From JAHDFB01 sp965658745 (GTDB lineage Bacteria > Bacteroidota > Bacteroidia > Chitinophagales > Saprospiraceae): a stretch of DNA of 64,000 bases. The notes below the pieces were generated by a model, which ran no database searches, was not told the DNA's origin, and worked only from the letters and a program-made list of their open reading frames with translations. Positions 27,752-36,381 of this stretch are shown here, one piece after another. Position 1 is the stretch's first letter. Every line of letters starts with the position of its first letter. The translations under genes and the position numbers were made by a program. The stretch lies in assembly GCA_965658745.1 (NCBI GenBank), contig CBFHTK010000012.1:50005-114004 (forward strand), given 5' to 3'.

Positions 27752-28681
27752 TTAAGAAAAATCAGACTTAATAATATTTTCGAGTCCATCTTGATAACTT
27801 GTTGCGCTGATTCCAAAGTGATTACTGAATTTGGAACTGTCGAAAACATAAGGCTGATCAAATTGATAAAACATTTCAATAGTCTCTCGTAATTGTCCCA
27901 TAAAAATCCCTAAAAACCGAGCCATACCCTTCCCTAACACCTGAGCTTTGGCTGGTTTATCCATAAAATCTGCAACTTTAGCAACCCATTCTTCACCAGT
28001 CCAAGGATCTGGATATGTAGGTAAATGCCACACTTGATCAAATGCATCGTCCGTATTACCTAACAGTGCCGTGGCATGTCCAGCATCAGGTGTATAGGTG
28101 TAGCTATGTGGAGCCTTGTAATCACCTAACCAATTTGCTTTCTTTCCATTGGCTAGATTCTTGAAAACCATTTCGTACAAAACAGATCTATCATCATTCT
28201 TTGGACCGTAAAAATCTGCTGCTCTTGCAATTACCGCATTAATCTTACCTTTCTCTACCGACTCTTCTACAATTCGAGCCGCCTTCATCCTTGCTTTGCC
28301 TTTCTTGCTCGTCGGTGCTACCTCCGATTCTTCTGTCATATGTCCCATTTCCAGTGGAGAATACATATAGACATTATCGAAAAAGACGAGTTTGCTCTGA
28401 TGAGTTTCACAAGCCTCAACCACATTCTGAAGTATTATTGGCCAAGCTTCAACCCACAACTTTGTTTCGTATGGTAAACCGACAGTCAGATAAGTAACTT
28501 CCGATTCTGCGACCGCATTGAAGGTAGCTGATTTATCCATGAGAGAAGCTGACACCAACTCATCAGAATCTTCAAGTTTAGTGGGGTTTCTAGATACCAA
28601 TCGAAGCTCATTGGTGTACTTCCGTAATGAAGATGCAAGTTCATTTGCTATGAGTCCTCCGGCTCCTAAAATTGTTTGCAT
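27752..28681 (-). CDS. NAD-dependent epimerase/dehydratase (extended SDR)
   Basis: The start is put at the ATG at 28681 (MQTILGAGGLIANELASSLR); a TTG at 28699 would add six residues. The glycine-rich Rossmann motif GAGGLIAN is at the very N-terminus, NVYMYSPLEMGHMTE follows the substrate strand, and VIARAADFYGPKND is the typical SDR epimerase loop. A canonical YxxxK was not clearly seen, so it may be an atypical member acting as reductase or binding protein. Length about 309 is normal. The substrate is unknown. Confidence 0.8.
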   Translation of the reverse strand: MQTILGAGGLIANELASSLRKYTNELRLVSRNPTKLEDSDELVSASLMDKSATFNAVAESEVTYLTVGLPYETKLWVEAWPIILQNVVEACETHQSKLVFFDNVYMYSPLEMGHMTEESEVAPTSKKGKARMKAARIVEESVEKGKINAVIARAADFYGPKNDDRSVLYEMVFKNLANGKKANWLGDYKAPHSYTYTPDAGHATALLGNTDDAFDQVWHLPTYPDPWTGEEWVAKVADFMDKPAKAQVLGKGMARFLGIFMGQLRETIEMFYQFDQPYVFDSSKFSNHFGISATSYQDGLENIIKSDFS

Positions 28682-28896
28682 ACGTCTATTTTTTGACAAA
28701 TATCAAGATATCTGCAATACATATAGACAAGCTGATGCAAAAAATAGTATTAAAGAAGCATATTTTGCAATATTAAATTTTGATTATAGCAATTATTAGC
28801 AACTTAAAATACCTATATATGGTAAAAAAAAGATAATAAATTTTAAATGCAATTAAATACAAAACATTTTCTTAGTTTCATTTTTCAACTAACATT

Positions 28897-29325
28897 ATGG
28901 GCAAGACAAATTGGTTGGCGATTATCGTTGCCTCTGCAGTAGGTATGGGTATTGGATTTCTTTGGTACGGTCTGTTTTTTCAGGACACTTGGATGGCAGG
29001 GAATTTTATTACTATGGCAGATGAAAACACGCTCATAAAGCATGGTGAAACAATCCCAACAAGTGCTACTCCAATGATTATTAATACAATTGCTATAGTT
29101 GTATTAGCCTTATTGACAAATTGGCTTCAAAACTATACTGATCAAACTTCCGCTAGTGAAGGAGGACTCCTTGGATTTATAGTAGGAATTTTTGCAGCAA
29201 TTAATATTTTACTCACGAATTTATTTGCAGCTAACTCAATTAGCTTAACTGCAATTGATGCCAGCTACGTTCTAGTACTATTTACGATGATGGGACTGAT
29301 TATCGGAGCATGGAGGAAAAACTAA
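28897..29325 (+). CDS. DUF1761 family membrane protein
   Basis: The 142-residue protein has four membrane helices, with the family opening NWLAIIVASAVGMGIGFLWY and a G-L-F-F-x-x-x-W segment (YGLFFQDTWMAGNF). The last helix is LVLFTMMGLIIGAW. The function is not known for the family. It is followed after 25 bases by the DUF805 gene and likely cotranscribed with it. Confidence 0.85.
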   Translation: MGKTNWLAIIVASAVGMGIGFLWYGLFFQDTWMAGNFITMADENTLIKHGETIPTSATPMIINTIAIVVLALLTNWLQNYTDQTSASEGGLLGFIVGIFAAINILLTNLFAANSISLTAIDASYVLVLFTMMGLIIGAWRKN

Positions 29326-29350
29326 ATCTTAACAAATAAAACAACATGAA

Positions 29351-29722
29351 ATGGAATGGTATTTAAAGGTACTTCGGCAATACGCAGACTTCGACGGCAG
29401 AGCAAGAAGAACAGAATATTGGATGTTTACCCTTATAAATCTATTAATATCACTTAGCTTAAGTGCACTTCAGTATTTACTAGACGTATCATTATTTGGT
29501 ATAATTTCAAGTATTTATTCAATTGCAGTATTGATTCCTACAATTGCCGTAGCAATTAGGAGACTGCACGATATCGGCAAGAGCGGTTGGTTTTTGTTGT
29601 TAGCAGTTATCCCTATCATTGGAGCAATTTGGTTACTTGTATTGTTTGTAACTGACGGCAATCCGCATGAAAATGAATACGGTCCTGATACAAAAGACAA
29701 TTATGCAGAAGAAACACTCTAA
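29351..29722 (+). CDS. DUF805 family inner-membrane protein (YhaH/YhaI-like)
   Basis: The 123-residue protein has the DUF805 marks: an amphipathic start (YLKVLRQYADFDGRARRTEY), W-M-F in the first helix, then RRLHDIGKSGWFLLLAVIP and a final LFVTDGNPHENEYGPDTK. Three or four membrane helices are predicted. The role is unknown. It is downstream of the DUF1761 gene and convergent with the threonylcarbamoyl-AMP synthase gene. Confidence 0.9.
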   Translation: MEWYLKVLRQYADFDGRARRTEYWMFTLINLLISLSLSALQYLLDVSLFGIISSIYSIAVLIPTIAVAIRRLHDIGKSGWFLLLAVIPIIGAIWLLVLFVTDGNPHENEYGPDTKDNYAEETL

Positions 29723-29752
29723 TCAAAAGGCAAAATCTAGTTTATCTAGGAT

Positions 29753-30721
29753 CTAGGTCTTAGCAGCTCTTCGGAGACGGTCGTTTATCGTTCTACCAAG
29801 TCCTTTCTCAGGAAATAGCTCAGCAACTATCAGGTCAATGTCTAGTTGATCAAGCTTATGCATAGTATCATACAATCTTGAAGCTGCTTCTTCTAATGAG
29901 CCTGAATGTGAGAGAACTGCGGTATGGACAACATTTCTATTCGGTCGAGATGTTTCTTTCTGAAATTTCAAAACAGCAAGTCTCTTCCCTTCTAGGGAAT
30001 CAGAATATCTTTCTGCATTTTTTACTAGAACAAAAGGAGTCTTTGGAGCATAATGCTTCGAAAGCATTCCTGGAGCCTCTGGGTTATTCTCCGCCTTATT
30101 TTTGAGTTGGATAGGTCCAGTTATTTCTTCGATTTTCTCTTTAGACAGAGAACCTAGCCGAAAAATAACTGCTTTGTTATTCTCGAACCCAACAATTGTA
30201 GACTCTAAACCCCAATTGCAAACACCTCCATCCAAAACCATTTTAAGCTTACCTTCAAAGTATTCCGCAACATGGCTTGGTTTAGTAGGACTAATCCGTC
30301 CAAATGGATTTGCGCTAGGTGCTGCCACTGGAAAATCTAAGCTACTCAATAATTTTAAGGTAATCTCATGGTTTGGAACTCGTACTGCAACTGTTGGTTT
30401 ACCAGCTGTGATCAAATCAGGTACATTGTCTTTCTTTTCGAGAACCAAGGTCATAGGCCCTGGCCAAAATGCATCGGCTAGCTGTAATGCAACTTGTGGT
30501 ACATTGACTACAAAATCACCTAATTGATCGCGACTTGCAATATGAACAATTAACGGATTATACATCGGTCTTCCTTTCAATCGAAAAATTGAACGAATTG
30601 CGGACTCGCTAAAAATGTTACCAGCCAATCCATAGACAGTCTCAGTTGGTATTGCTACATTCTCATCATTTCTAAGAAGCTCAGCTGCCTGTTCAACATC
30701 ATCAGACACTTTAGTTTTCAT
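29753..30721 (-). CDS. tsaC: L-threonylcarbamoyladenylate synthase (Sua5/TsaC family)
   Basis: The protein of about 322 residues has the YrdC domain (NVAIPTETVYGLAGNIF, RPMYNPLIVHIAS, FWPGPMTLVLEKK, VAVRVPNHE, PVAAPSANPFGRISPT) and a C-terminal Sua5 domain linked by SPGMLSKHYAPKTPF-like sequence (seen as APGMLSKHYAPKTPF). It makes threonylcarbamoyl-AMP for the t6A modification of tRNA. The start is the ATG at 30721; the TTG at 30730 adds three residues. It follows purC by about 50 bases on the same strand. Confidence 0.94.
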   Translation of the reverse strand: MKTKVSDDVEQAAELLRNDENVAIPTETVYGLAGNIFSESAIRSIFRLKGRPMYNPLIVHIASRDQLGDFVVNVPQVALQLADAFWPGPMTLVLEKKDNVPDLITAGKPTVAVRVPNHEITLKLLSSLDFPVAAPSANPFGRISPTKPSHVAEYFEGKLKMVLDGGVCNWGLESTIVGFENNKAVIFRLGSLSKEKIEEITGPIQLKNKAENNPEAPGMLSKHYAPKTPFVLVKNAERYSDSLEGKRLAVLKFQKETSRPNRNVVHTAVLSHSGSLEEAASRLYDTMHKLDQLDIDLIVAELFPEKGLGRTINDRLRRAAKT

Positions 30722-30770
30722 AGCAATCAAATTAAAACAAATACTAGCTTGTAATTACAAAAGAAAACAA

Positions 30771-31712
30771 CTAAGACGACAAATAATCAACAACTGCATC
30801 TTGAATATCATCTTCAAGACTCTCTGTTGAACCAAAAACAAAAGAAGATCCAGTAATCTTCTCGTATAAGTCTACATATCGCTTTGTTATCTCATCAACA
30901 AAGTCCTGTGGCATTTCTGGCATAACTTGTCCTTCAAGACCTTGAAATCCATGCGCCATTAGCCATTCTCTAACAAATTCTTTTGAAAGTTGAATCTGAC
31001 TTTCGCCGATTCTTTGACGCTCACCGTAACCATCTAGGTGATAGTACCTAGAACTATCTGGAGTATGAATTTCGTCAATCAAAATGACATCGCCATTATA
31101 AATTCCAAATTCATACTTTGTATCAACAAGAATCAATCCTTGCGCAGCTGCCATCTCTGTTCCAAGAGCAAAAAGAGCCTTAGTATAGTCTTTTAATTGA
31201 TTCCAAATATCTTGTGGAACGATACCTCTTTTGAGAATCTCACTTTCAGAAATATCCTCATCGTGTCCTTCTTCAGCCTTTGTAGCTGGAGTAATGATTG
31301 GTTCAGGAAAGCGATCAGCTTCCCGCATTCCTTCAGGCATTTGCACACCACACAATTCACGCTCTCCACTATTGTAAGTCCTCCAAGCGTGACCTGCTAG
31401 ATATCCTCGAATGACCATTTCTATCCGAATGGGTTCACAGTTCTTACCTACAGCAACATTGGGATGTGGAATGGCTTCGAGCCAGTTAGGTACAATTTTC
31501 GAAGATGCATCAAGAAAATGCTTAGCAATTAAGTTTAATACCTGCCCTTTATATGGAATTGCTCGAGGAAGTATGTGATCGAAGGCTGAAATTCTATCTG
31601 AGGCAACCATCACAACCTTGTCACCGATGGTGTAAACGTCACGTACTTTTCCATGATAGACCTCCTGATCTGGATGGAATTTAAATTCCGCTTGGGCTAA
31701 AGCTTTTCTCAT
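30771..31712 (-). CDS. purC: Phosphoribosylaminoimidazole-succinocarboxamide synthase
   Basis: The 313-residue SAICAR synthase has GKVRDVYTIGDKVVMVASDR with ISAFD, the signature MVIRGYLAGHAWRTYNSGE, and LVDTKYEFGIYNGDVILIDE. The length fits the long eukaryote/Bacteroidota type. It joins aspartate to CAIR in purine synthesis. A -7 box lies 18 bases upstream. Confidence 0.96.
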   Translation of the reverse strand: MRKALAQAEFKFHPDQEVYHGKVRDVYTIGDKVVMVASDRISAFDHILPRAIPYKGQVLNLIAKHFLDASSKIVPNWLEAIPHPNVAVGKNCEPIRIEMVIRGYLAGHAWRTYNSGERELCGVQMPEGMREADRFPEPIITPATKAEEGHDEDISESEILKRGIVPQDIWNQLKDYTKALFALGTEMAAAQGLILVDTKYEFGIYNGDVILIDEIHTPDSSRYYHLDGYGERQRIGESQIQLSKEFVREWLMAHGFQGLEGQVMPEMPQDFVDEITKRYVDLYEKITGSSFVFGSTESLEDDIQDAVVDYLSS

Positions 31713-31729
31713 CTGTAAAATTTAGGTGA

Positions 31730-31737
31730 CAAAAGTA
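31730..31737 (-). promoter_or_regulatory. purC: -7 box (TACTTTTG) of the purC promoter
   Basis: The minus strand reads TACTTTTG, matching TAnnTTTG, ending 18 bases before the purC ATG. A -33 element was not identified. Confidence 0.5.
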
Positions 31738-31779
31738 ATAAATCATACTAGATTATCACGCGAGGTGGGCTAACTAACC

Positions 31780-32511
31780 CTATTGCTGAGCGTATCTATG
31801 GGTGGGATCGGAGGCTAAGACGATTGTTTCATTTTTGACATCCGTTTCAACTAAACCATCACGTAATCGAATTATTCGGTGAGCATGCATCGAAATATCA
31901 GGTTCGTGTGTTACTATAATCACTGTATTTCCAGCCTGATGAATTTTTTCCAGAATTTCCATGATCTCTATCGACGTTTTGGTATCAAGATTACCAGTAG
32001 GTTCATCAGCTAAAATAATAGCAGGGTTATTTACTATTGCTCTAGCAATTGCAACTCTTTGTCGTTGTCCTCCAGACAATTCATTGGGTTTGTGATCAAC
32101 ACGATCAACAAGTCCCACTTTCTCGAGTGCTTCCATAGCCTTTTCCTCCCTTTTCTTCCTTGACAACCCTGCATAGACGAGGGGCAAAGCGACATTCTCG
32201 AGAGCTGTCATTCTTGGTAATAGATTGAAGGTTTGGAAAACAAAACCAATCATTTCATTTCTTACCGTTGCTAAGTCGTCATCGTCCATTTCACTGACAT
32301 CTGTACCGTTAAGCACATAAGTACCTTCTGTTGGTGTATCCAAGCAACCAAGAAGATTCATCAAGGTTGACTTTCCAGAACCAGACGGCCCCATCAATGC
32401 AACATATTCATTTTGACGAACGGTCAAGGTGATATCTTGCAGTGCTTTGACTGTTTGGCTTCCCATGTAGTAAATCTTTCTCAACGACTTGGTAATTATA
32501 ACTTCGGACAT
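31780..32511 (-). CDS. ABC transporter ATP-binding protein (LolD/MacB type)
   Basis: I start the gene at the ATG at 32511 (MSEVIITKSLRKIYYMGSQT); the 41 residues upstream in frame are Cys/Ile-rich and unlike the family. The 243-residue ATPase has Walker A (LMGPSGSGKSTLMNLLGCLD), the Q-loop, the signature LSGGQRQRVAIARAI, Walker B (AIILADEPTGNLD) and the switch His (VIIVTHEPDISMHA). The residues around these motifs fit the LolD/MacB/FtsE-like exporters of lipoproteins or peptides. No permease gene is adjacent, so its partner is elsewhere. Confidence 0.93.
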   Translation of the reverse strand: MSEVIITKSLRKIYYMGSQTVKALQDITLTVRQNEYVALMGPSGSGKSTLMNLLGCLDTPTEGTYVLNGTDVSEMDDDDLATVRNEMIGFVFQTFNLLPRMTALENVALPLVYAGLSRKKREEKAMEALEKVGLVDRVDHKPNELSGGQRQRVAIARAIVNNPAIILADEPTGNLDTKTSIEIMEILEKIHQAGNTVIIVTHEPDISMHAHRIIRLRDGLVETDVKNETIVLASDPTHRYAQQ

Positions 32512-32645
32512 TTTGCGTATTTTGATATTTATCTGTGATTCGTAATGACAGTTACAATTATCACAAAAAAATATCAAAGATTTTCTTATTTTTAGATATA
32601 TAGCCATATTCAATAGTTCAATGATATAAAACAAGTCATTTTTCT

Positions 32646-32653
32646 TAGTTTTG
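32646..32653 (+). promoter_or_regulatory. -7 box (TAGTTTTG) upstream of the deoxynucleoside kinase gene
   Basis: TAGTTTTG matches TAnnTTTG and ends 16 bases before the ATG at 32670. Confidence 0.45.
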
Positions 32654-32669
32654 GCTCGATAATTTAACT

Positions 32670-33296
32670 ATGAGTATAAGACATATTGCAATAGCAGGAA
32701 ATATAGGAGCTGGGAAGACTACTTTGTGTTCGCTACTCGGAAAACATTATGGTTGGCAAGTACATTTCGAAGACACAACCACCAATCCATATCTCAGTGA
32801 TTTTTATAATGATATGCAAAGGTGGTCATTCAATCTTCAGATTTACTTCCTAAATAGTCGCTATCAGCAAATCCTTAAGATAAGACAGGGTTCTGAAACA
32901 GTGATTCAAGATCGTACGATCTACGAAGATGCTTTCATTTTTGCCCCAAACCTTCATGATATGGGTTTAATGGCACAACGTGATTTTGACAATTATTTCG
33001 ACCTGTTCAGGACAATGTCTAGTCAAGTCAAGGCGCCTGATTTACTTATATACTTGAGAGCAGACATTTCCACTCTGGTTTCCCATATCCAAAATCGAGG
33101 CAGAGAATACGAGGGAAGCATGAGTTTAGATTACTTGAAAAGGCTAAACGCCAGATATGAAAATTGGATACAATCTTATACGGATGGTAAATTATTGATT
33201 ATTGACACTAAGAATGCTGATTTCCAAAACAATCCTGAAGATTTTGGACGCATCATCAACAAGGTAGATGCTGAGCTATACGGCCTCTTCAAATAA
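32670..33296 (+). CDS. Deoxynucleoside kinase (dNK/dGK-dCK family)
   Basis: The 208-residue kinase has the P-loop IAIAGNIGAGKTTLCSLLG, the base-binding region (RWSFNLQIYFLNSRYQ), the DRT motif (VIQDRTIYEDAFIFA, the DRS-type motif), and the LID arginines (HIQNRGREYEGSMS). It phosphorylates deoxynucleosides for nucleotide salvage. Which base it prefers cannot be read from the sequence. It is followed by the yggS-like gene after 41 bases. Confidence 0.9.
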   Translation: MSIRHIAIAGNIGAGKTTLCSLLGKHYGWQVHFEDTTTNPYLSDFYNDMQRWSFNLQIYFLNSRYQQILKIRQGSETVIQDRTIYEDAFIFAPNLHDMGLMAQRDFDNYFDLFRTMSSQVKAPDLLIYLRADISTLVSHIQNRGREYEGSMSLDYLKRLNARYENWIQSYTDGKLLIIDTKNADFQNNPEDFGRIINKVDAELYGLFK

Positions 33297-33337
33297 ACCA
33301 TTTTACCGCAGAATTGTAAACTACTAAAAGAATAATT

Positions 33338-33997
33338 ATGAATCGATCCAAAATCGAGGAAATCAAATCTTTAGTAAATTCTCGCGGAGCAGAACTTTTA
33401 GTAGTTAGCAAGAATAGACCCCTAGAGCAAATAGAATTTCTATATGATATGGGCTTTCGCAAAATGGGAGAAAACCGCGTACAGTCTTTACTTGAAAAAA
33501 AGGATAAGCTTCCAGAGAATATACAGTGGCACATCATTGGGCATTTGCAGCGTAACAAAGTGAAATACATTGCTCCTTTTGTGACTCTTATTCACTCTGT
33601 TGATAGCATTTCACTCCTCAAGGAGATTCAGAAACAAGCACTTAAGAATAGTAGAGTGATTCCCATTCTCCTACAATTCAAAGTCGCTCATGAGGATAGT
33701 AAATTTGGGCTTGACCCAAATGATCTTGAAAACACATTACAGTATATTGATGAAAATCCCTTTCCAAACATTTCAATTGACGGCGTGATGGGTATGGGGA
33801 CATTAACAGATGACCAAAGTGTAACTATAAGTGAGTTTAAAGCTTTGAAATCAATCTTTGACAAGCTTAAAGGTGGTTATTTCAAGGATTCAGAAACATT
33901 CAATCATTTAAGTATGGGCATGTCGGGAGATTATGAGTTAGCTCTAGACATTGGTTCGACAATAGTGAGGCTTGGTAGTGCATTATTTGAGGACTAG
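33338..33997 (+). CDS. yggS: YggS/PLPBP family pyridoxal-phosphate homeostasis protein
   Basis: The 219-residue single-domain PLP-binding TIM barrel has the cofactor Lys in LLVVSKNRPLEQIE (about residue 25), then KMGENRVQSLLEK, WHIIGHLQRNKVKYI, HSVDSISL, and the phosphate-binding SMGMSGDYELALDIG with TIVRLGSALF at the end. It buffers PLP and affects amino-acid balance. It lies downstream of the deoxynucleoside kinase and is convergent with the metallo-beta-lactamase-fold gene. Confidence 0.95.
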   Translation: MNRSKIEEIKSLVNSRGAELLVVSKNRPLEQIEFLYDMGFRKMGENRVQSLLEKKDKLPENIQWHIIGHLQRNKVKYIAPFVTLIHSVDSISLLKEIQKQALKNSRVIPILLQFKVAHEDSKFGLDPNDLENTLQYIDENPFPNISIDGVMGMGTLTDDQSVTISEFKALKSIFDKLKGGYFKDSETFNHLSMGMSGDYELALDIGSTIVRLGSALFED

Positions 33998-34024
33998 TAT
34001 CATGATAGCCAGACAAATCTGGAA

Positions 34025-34047
34025 TACTTAACGTTTTACTTAACGTT
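34025..34047. repeat. Tandem 11-base direct repeat (TACTTAACGTT) between convergent genes
   Basis: TACTTAACGTT occurs at 34025-34035 and again at 34037-34047. Each copy contains the self-complementary AACGTT, so a weak hairpin can also form. It lies between yggS and the gene ending at 34075. A transcription-end or binding role is not shown. Confidence 0.4.
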
Positions 34048-34074
34048 GTGATAAACGCTCTCTAAAGGAGGTAT

Positions 34075-35028
34075 TTACAGTCGAAAAGTCTGCTGAAAGT
34101 TAGCTACATTGTATCCATTTTCCACAACAGTCCGGTAGGCTTTACTTTTTCTATTCAAGAGTGGATTCGTATGATTTAGGTGTATAAAGTGAATCTTATT
34201 CTTTTCGCTCGCTTCTAAATTTGAAAACCTAGCCATACTTTCCACCACAAAAGGATGTGGAATTTGTTTGATATCTCGATAATTTATCTCAGCTTCATCA
34301 TAAAACGTTGCATCAAGTAGGGCAAAATCAACTTCCTTTAGTAAATCTTCAATCTTCATTTTTTCCTTATCCTCCCAGACTGTCCATTTATCGATATCAG
34401 GAATGAATAGTAGTCTCTTTGAAGAGCCTTCGATAATATAGCCTACTGTTTCCGAATACTCATCTCTATGTGGAACAACGAAAGGCCTTACTGTCAATTG
34501 ATCAGATAACTCAACATCTTTAATCTTATCAAGCATCCGTAAGTCGATATTCTCATTCTTTACTAACAAATCCCACGGTCCGTTCTTACTGAGAAATTGA
34601 GTCATTCGAGGCATGGCATAAACTGGCACCAAATTGGAATTCATCGATTCCTTACCTAGATACATTAAGCCTGTATAATGCCCGATATGTCCGTGTGTGA
34701 GAAATATGCCGTCGGGCACAACTTTATTACTATTATTCAAGAATACTTGCATTTGCGACGGAAAATCAGGGGAGGCTTCAATAACAAAATGAGAATTTTC
34801 AATATGATCATGTATTCCGAGTGAAACTACTTTCCTTGAACTATCTGGATGTGTCCAAAGGTCAATACAACATGACTTTTGACAAGCCATATGAGGAGAT
34901 CCTGCATCTTGAACTGTTCCCAAAACAACTACTTCTACTCCATAGCGCTGAGCAGATAATAACGTTACTGAAAGGCAAAGTAGCAGAATATATAGATTGC
35001 AGATCGAATTGATATACTTAAGTATCAT
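34075..35028 (-). CDS. Exported metallo-beta-lactamase-fold hydrolase (PqqB-like)
   Basis: The start is set at the ATG at 35028, which opens with a signal peptide (LYILLLCLSVTLLSAQ); earlier in-frame ATGs up to 35223 would overlap the next gene and place about 65 unlikely residues first. The mature protein starts VEVVVLGTVQDAGSPHMACQ, as in PqqB, has the metal motif FLTHGHIGHYTGLMYLG (H-x-H-x-G-H, with Gly instead of the Asp of HxHxDH), a late His (VPHRDEYSE), Asp (LFIPDIDKW) and a terminal HLNHTNPLL. The missing Asp is shared with some PqqB-like members. The substrate is unknown. Confidence 0.8.
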   Translation of the reverse strand: MILKYINSICNLYILLLCLSVTLLSAQRYGVEVVVLGTVQDAGSPHMACQKSCCIDLWTHPDSSRKVVSLGIHDHIENSHFVIEASPDFPSQMQVFLNNSNKVVPDGIFLTHGHIGHYTGLMYLGKESMNSNLVPVYAMPRMTQFLSKNGPWDLLVKNENIDLRMLDKIKDVELSDQLTVRPFVVPHRDEYSETVGYIIEGSSKRLLFIPDIDKWTVWEDKEKMKIEDLLKEVDFALLDATFYDEAEINYRDIKQIPHPFVVESMARFSNLEASEKNKIHFIHLNHTNPLLNRKSKAYRTVVENGYNVANFQQTFRL

Positions 35029-35044
35029 TAATCGAAATTGATTT

Positions 35045-35377
35045 CTAATTAAGTAGATGCTTTTTAGATTCATTTTTCCAGCCAGCTTGCGTCTGATATC
35101 GCACATAGTAAATCTTAAGATCTGCTTGACTTTCATACATTGTAAAGAAGATCTCTTTCTCAGCTTGAGCACTATATTTGGACATATACCATAAGCCCTC
35201 GTTTCCCCTAGCTTGACTCTCATATGGAACCATATAAACTAAGAGATCTGCCTGAGATTCATATCTAACTTCAAATACAGTAAAATCAGCTTGACTTTCG
35301 TATTGACAGGTATAGACCTCTTGAGCACTTACGAGACTAGCAAAGGATAAAAGAATACCGATGAATCTAGCTCTCAT
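35045..35377 (-). CDS. Small exported YxSQA-repeat protein (DUF6150 / septoil-knot-like)
   Basis: The 110-residue protein has a signal peptide (MRARFIGILLSFASLVSAQ) and six copies of a 13-16 residue repeat built on Y-x-[ST]-Q-A: CQYESQADF, RYESQADLL, PYESQARGN, KYSAQAEKE (variant), MYESQADLK, RYQTQAGWK, each followed by a beta strand. This matches my memory of DUF6150, a small Bacteroidota family predicted to fold as a 7(1) knot; the name is from memory and not checked. It ends 16 bases before the metallo-beta-lactamase-fold gene and is likely cotranscribed. Confidence 0.7.
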   Translation of the reverse strand: MRARFIGILLSFASLVSAQEVYTCQYESQADFTVFEVRYESQADLLVYMVPYESQARGNEGLWYMSKYSAQAEKEIFFTMYESQADLKIYYVRYQTQAGWKNESKKHLLN

Positions 35378-35454
35378 AAAAATTTAAAATTTTACGGTTG
35401 TCAGCATTGTAGCTATATAACCACTCAATAGACAGTGATATTGCAAGATGCTCT

Positions 35455-36201
35455 CTACCCTATTGAATCATAGTTTGCCGCAACCTGATCCCAGTTGATG
35501 ATTTCCATAAAATTGGAAATATAGTCTTTACGTTTGTTTTGATAGTTCAAATAGTACGCGTGCTCCCATACGTCAATTCCAAGAATAGGGGTACCCGTCT
35601 TTTCAGAAATATTTGTCATTAAAGGATTATCCTGATTTGGAGTTGATGTGATAAATAGGTTTTTGTCCTTATCCGCAGCGATCCATGCCCAGCCAGAACC
35701 AAAAACAGAACCAGCAGCCAAAGCAAATTCACCCTTCATATCTTCCATTGAGCCAAAGGCCTTCTTCATAGCTTCAGCTAAAGCACCTTTCGGTGCTTCA
35801 GATCCATTTGGCTTCATTACTTTCCAAAATAGACTGTGATTATAGTGACCACCACTATTATTTCTAACTCCTGTATCACCATCACTATCTGTGACAGAAG
35901 CTAAAATATCTTCTAGGCCTTTTCCTGCCAAATTGTGATCTTTCAGAGCTGCATTTAATTTACGAACATATCCTGCGTGATGCTTACCATGATGAATACC
36001 CATAGTTTCAGCATCAATGTTAGGCGCTAAAGCGTCTGTACTATAAGGTAAGTCAGGTAATGTAAAATCAACCATATCGGAACTAGAATCTACACGCTTT
36101 ATACTATCCACTTTTCGACTCTCCTTACAACCGATGAGTGGAATTGCTCCAACACCTACTGCCACCATTCCTGTTTTGTTAATAAAATCTCTACGTTTCA
36201 T
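35455..36201 (-). CDS. sodA: Exported superoxide dismutase (Mn type or cambialistic) with Tat-like lipoprotein signal
   Basis: The 248-residue protein has an N-terminal MKRRDFINKTG twin-arginine motif, a hydrophobic stretch and an LIGC lipobox (Cys near residue 25), then a full Fe/Mn SOD: metal ligands in MGIHHGKHHAGYV, NHSLFWKVMKP, and LGIDVWEHAYYLNYQ. The NQDNPL and GIDVWEHAYYL segments look more like Mn-SOD than Fe-SOD. It turns superoxide into peroxide and oxygen outside the cytoplasm, probably anchored in the envelope. Folded export with metal would fit the Tat route. It stands near katG-type defence genes only at a distance (14 kb). Confidence 0.93.
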   Translation of the reverse strand: MKRRDFINKTGMVAVGVGAIPLIGCKESRKVDSIKRVDSSSDMVDFTLPDLPYSTDALAPNIDAETMGIHHGKHHAGYVRKLNAALKDHNLAGKGLEDILASVTDSDGDTGVRNNSGGHYNHSLFWKVMKPNGSEAPKGALAEAMKKAFGSMEDMKGEFALAAGSVFGSGWAWIAADKDKNLFITSTPNQDNPLMTNISEKTGTPILGIDVWEHAYYLNYQNKRKDYISNFMEIINWDQVAANYDSIG

Positions 36202-36381
36202 CTTTCTCTAGTTTTTCGCTAAAATACTAAAAATCTCGCATTGACAATAAAAGCCAAGTATCAATCTCCCACATCTTCAGAGATTACATATTATATCTTC
36301 TTTCTATCCAAACAGTATCATAGCTAAAGCTTTTAGCTATTCAAAGAAACTTTATCTTACTGTCTTGAATTATATGTATCT

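Noticed and set aside
32512..32634. N-terminal extension of the LolD-like ATPase
   Set aside because: 41 residues unlike any ABC ATPase N-terminus; a proper start exists at 32511.
35029..35223. N-terminal extension of the PqqB-like gene
   Set aside because: It overlaps the YxSQA-repeat gene in another frame and comes before a clear signal peptide.
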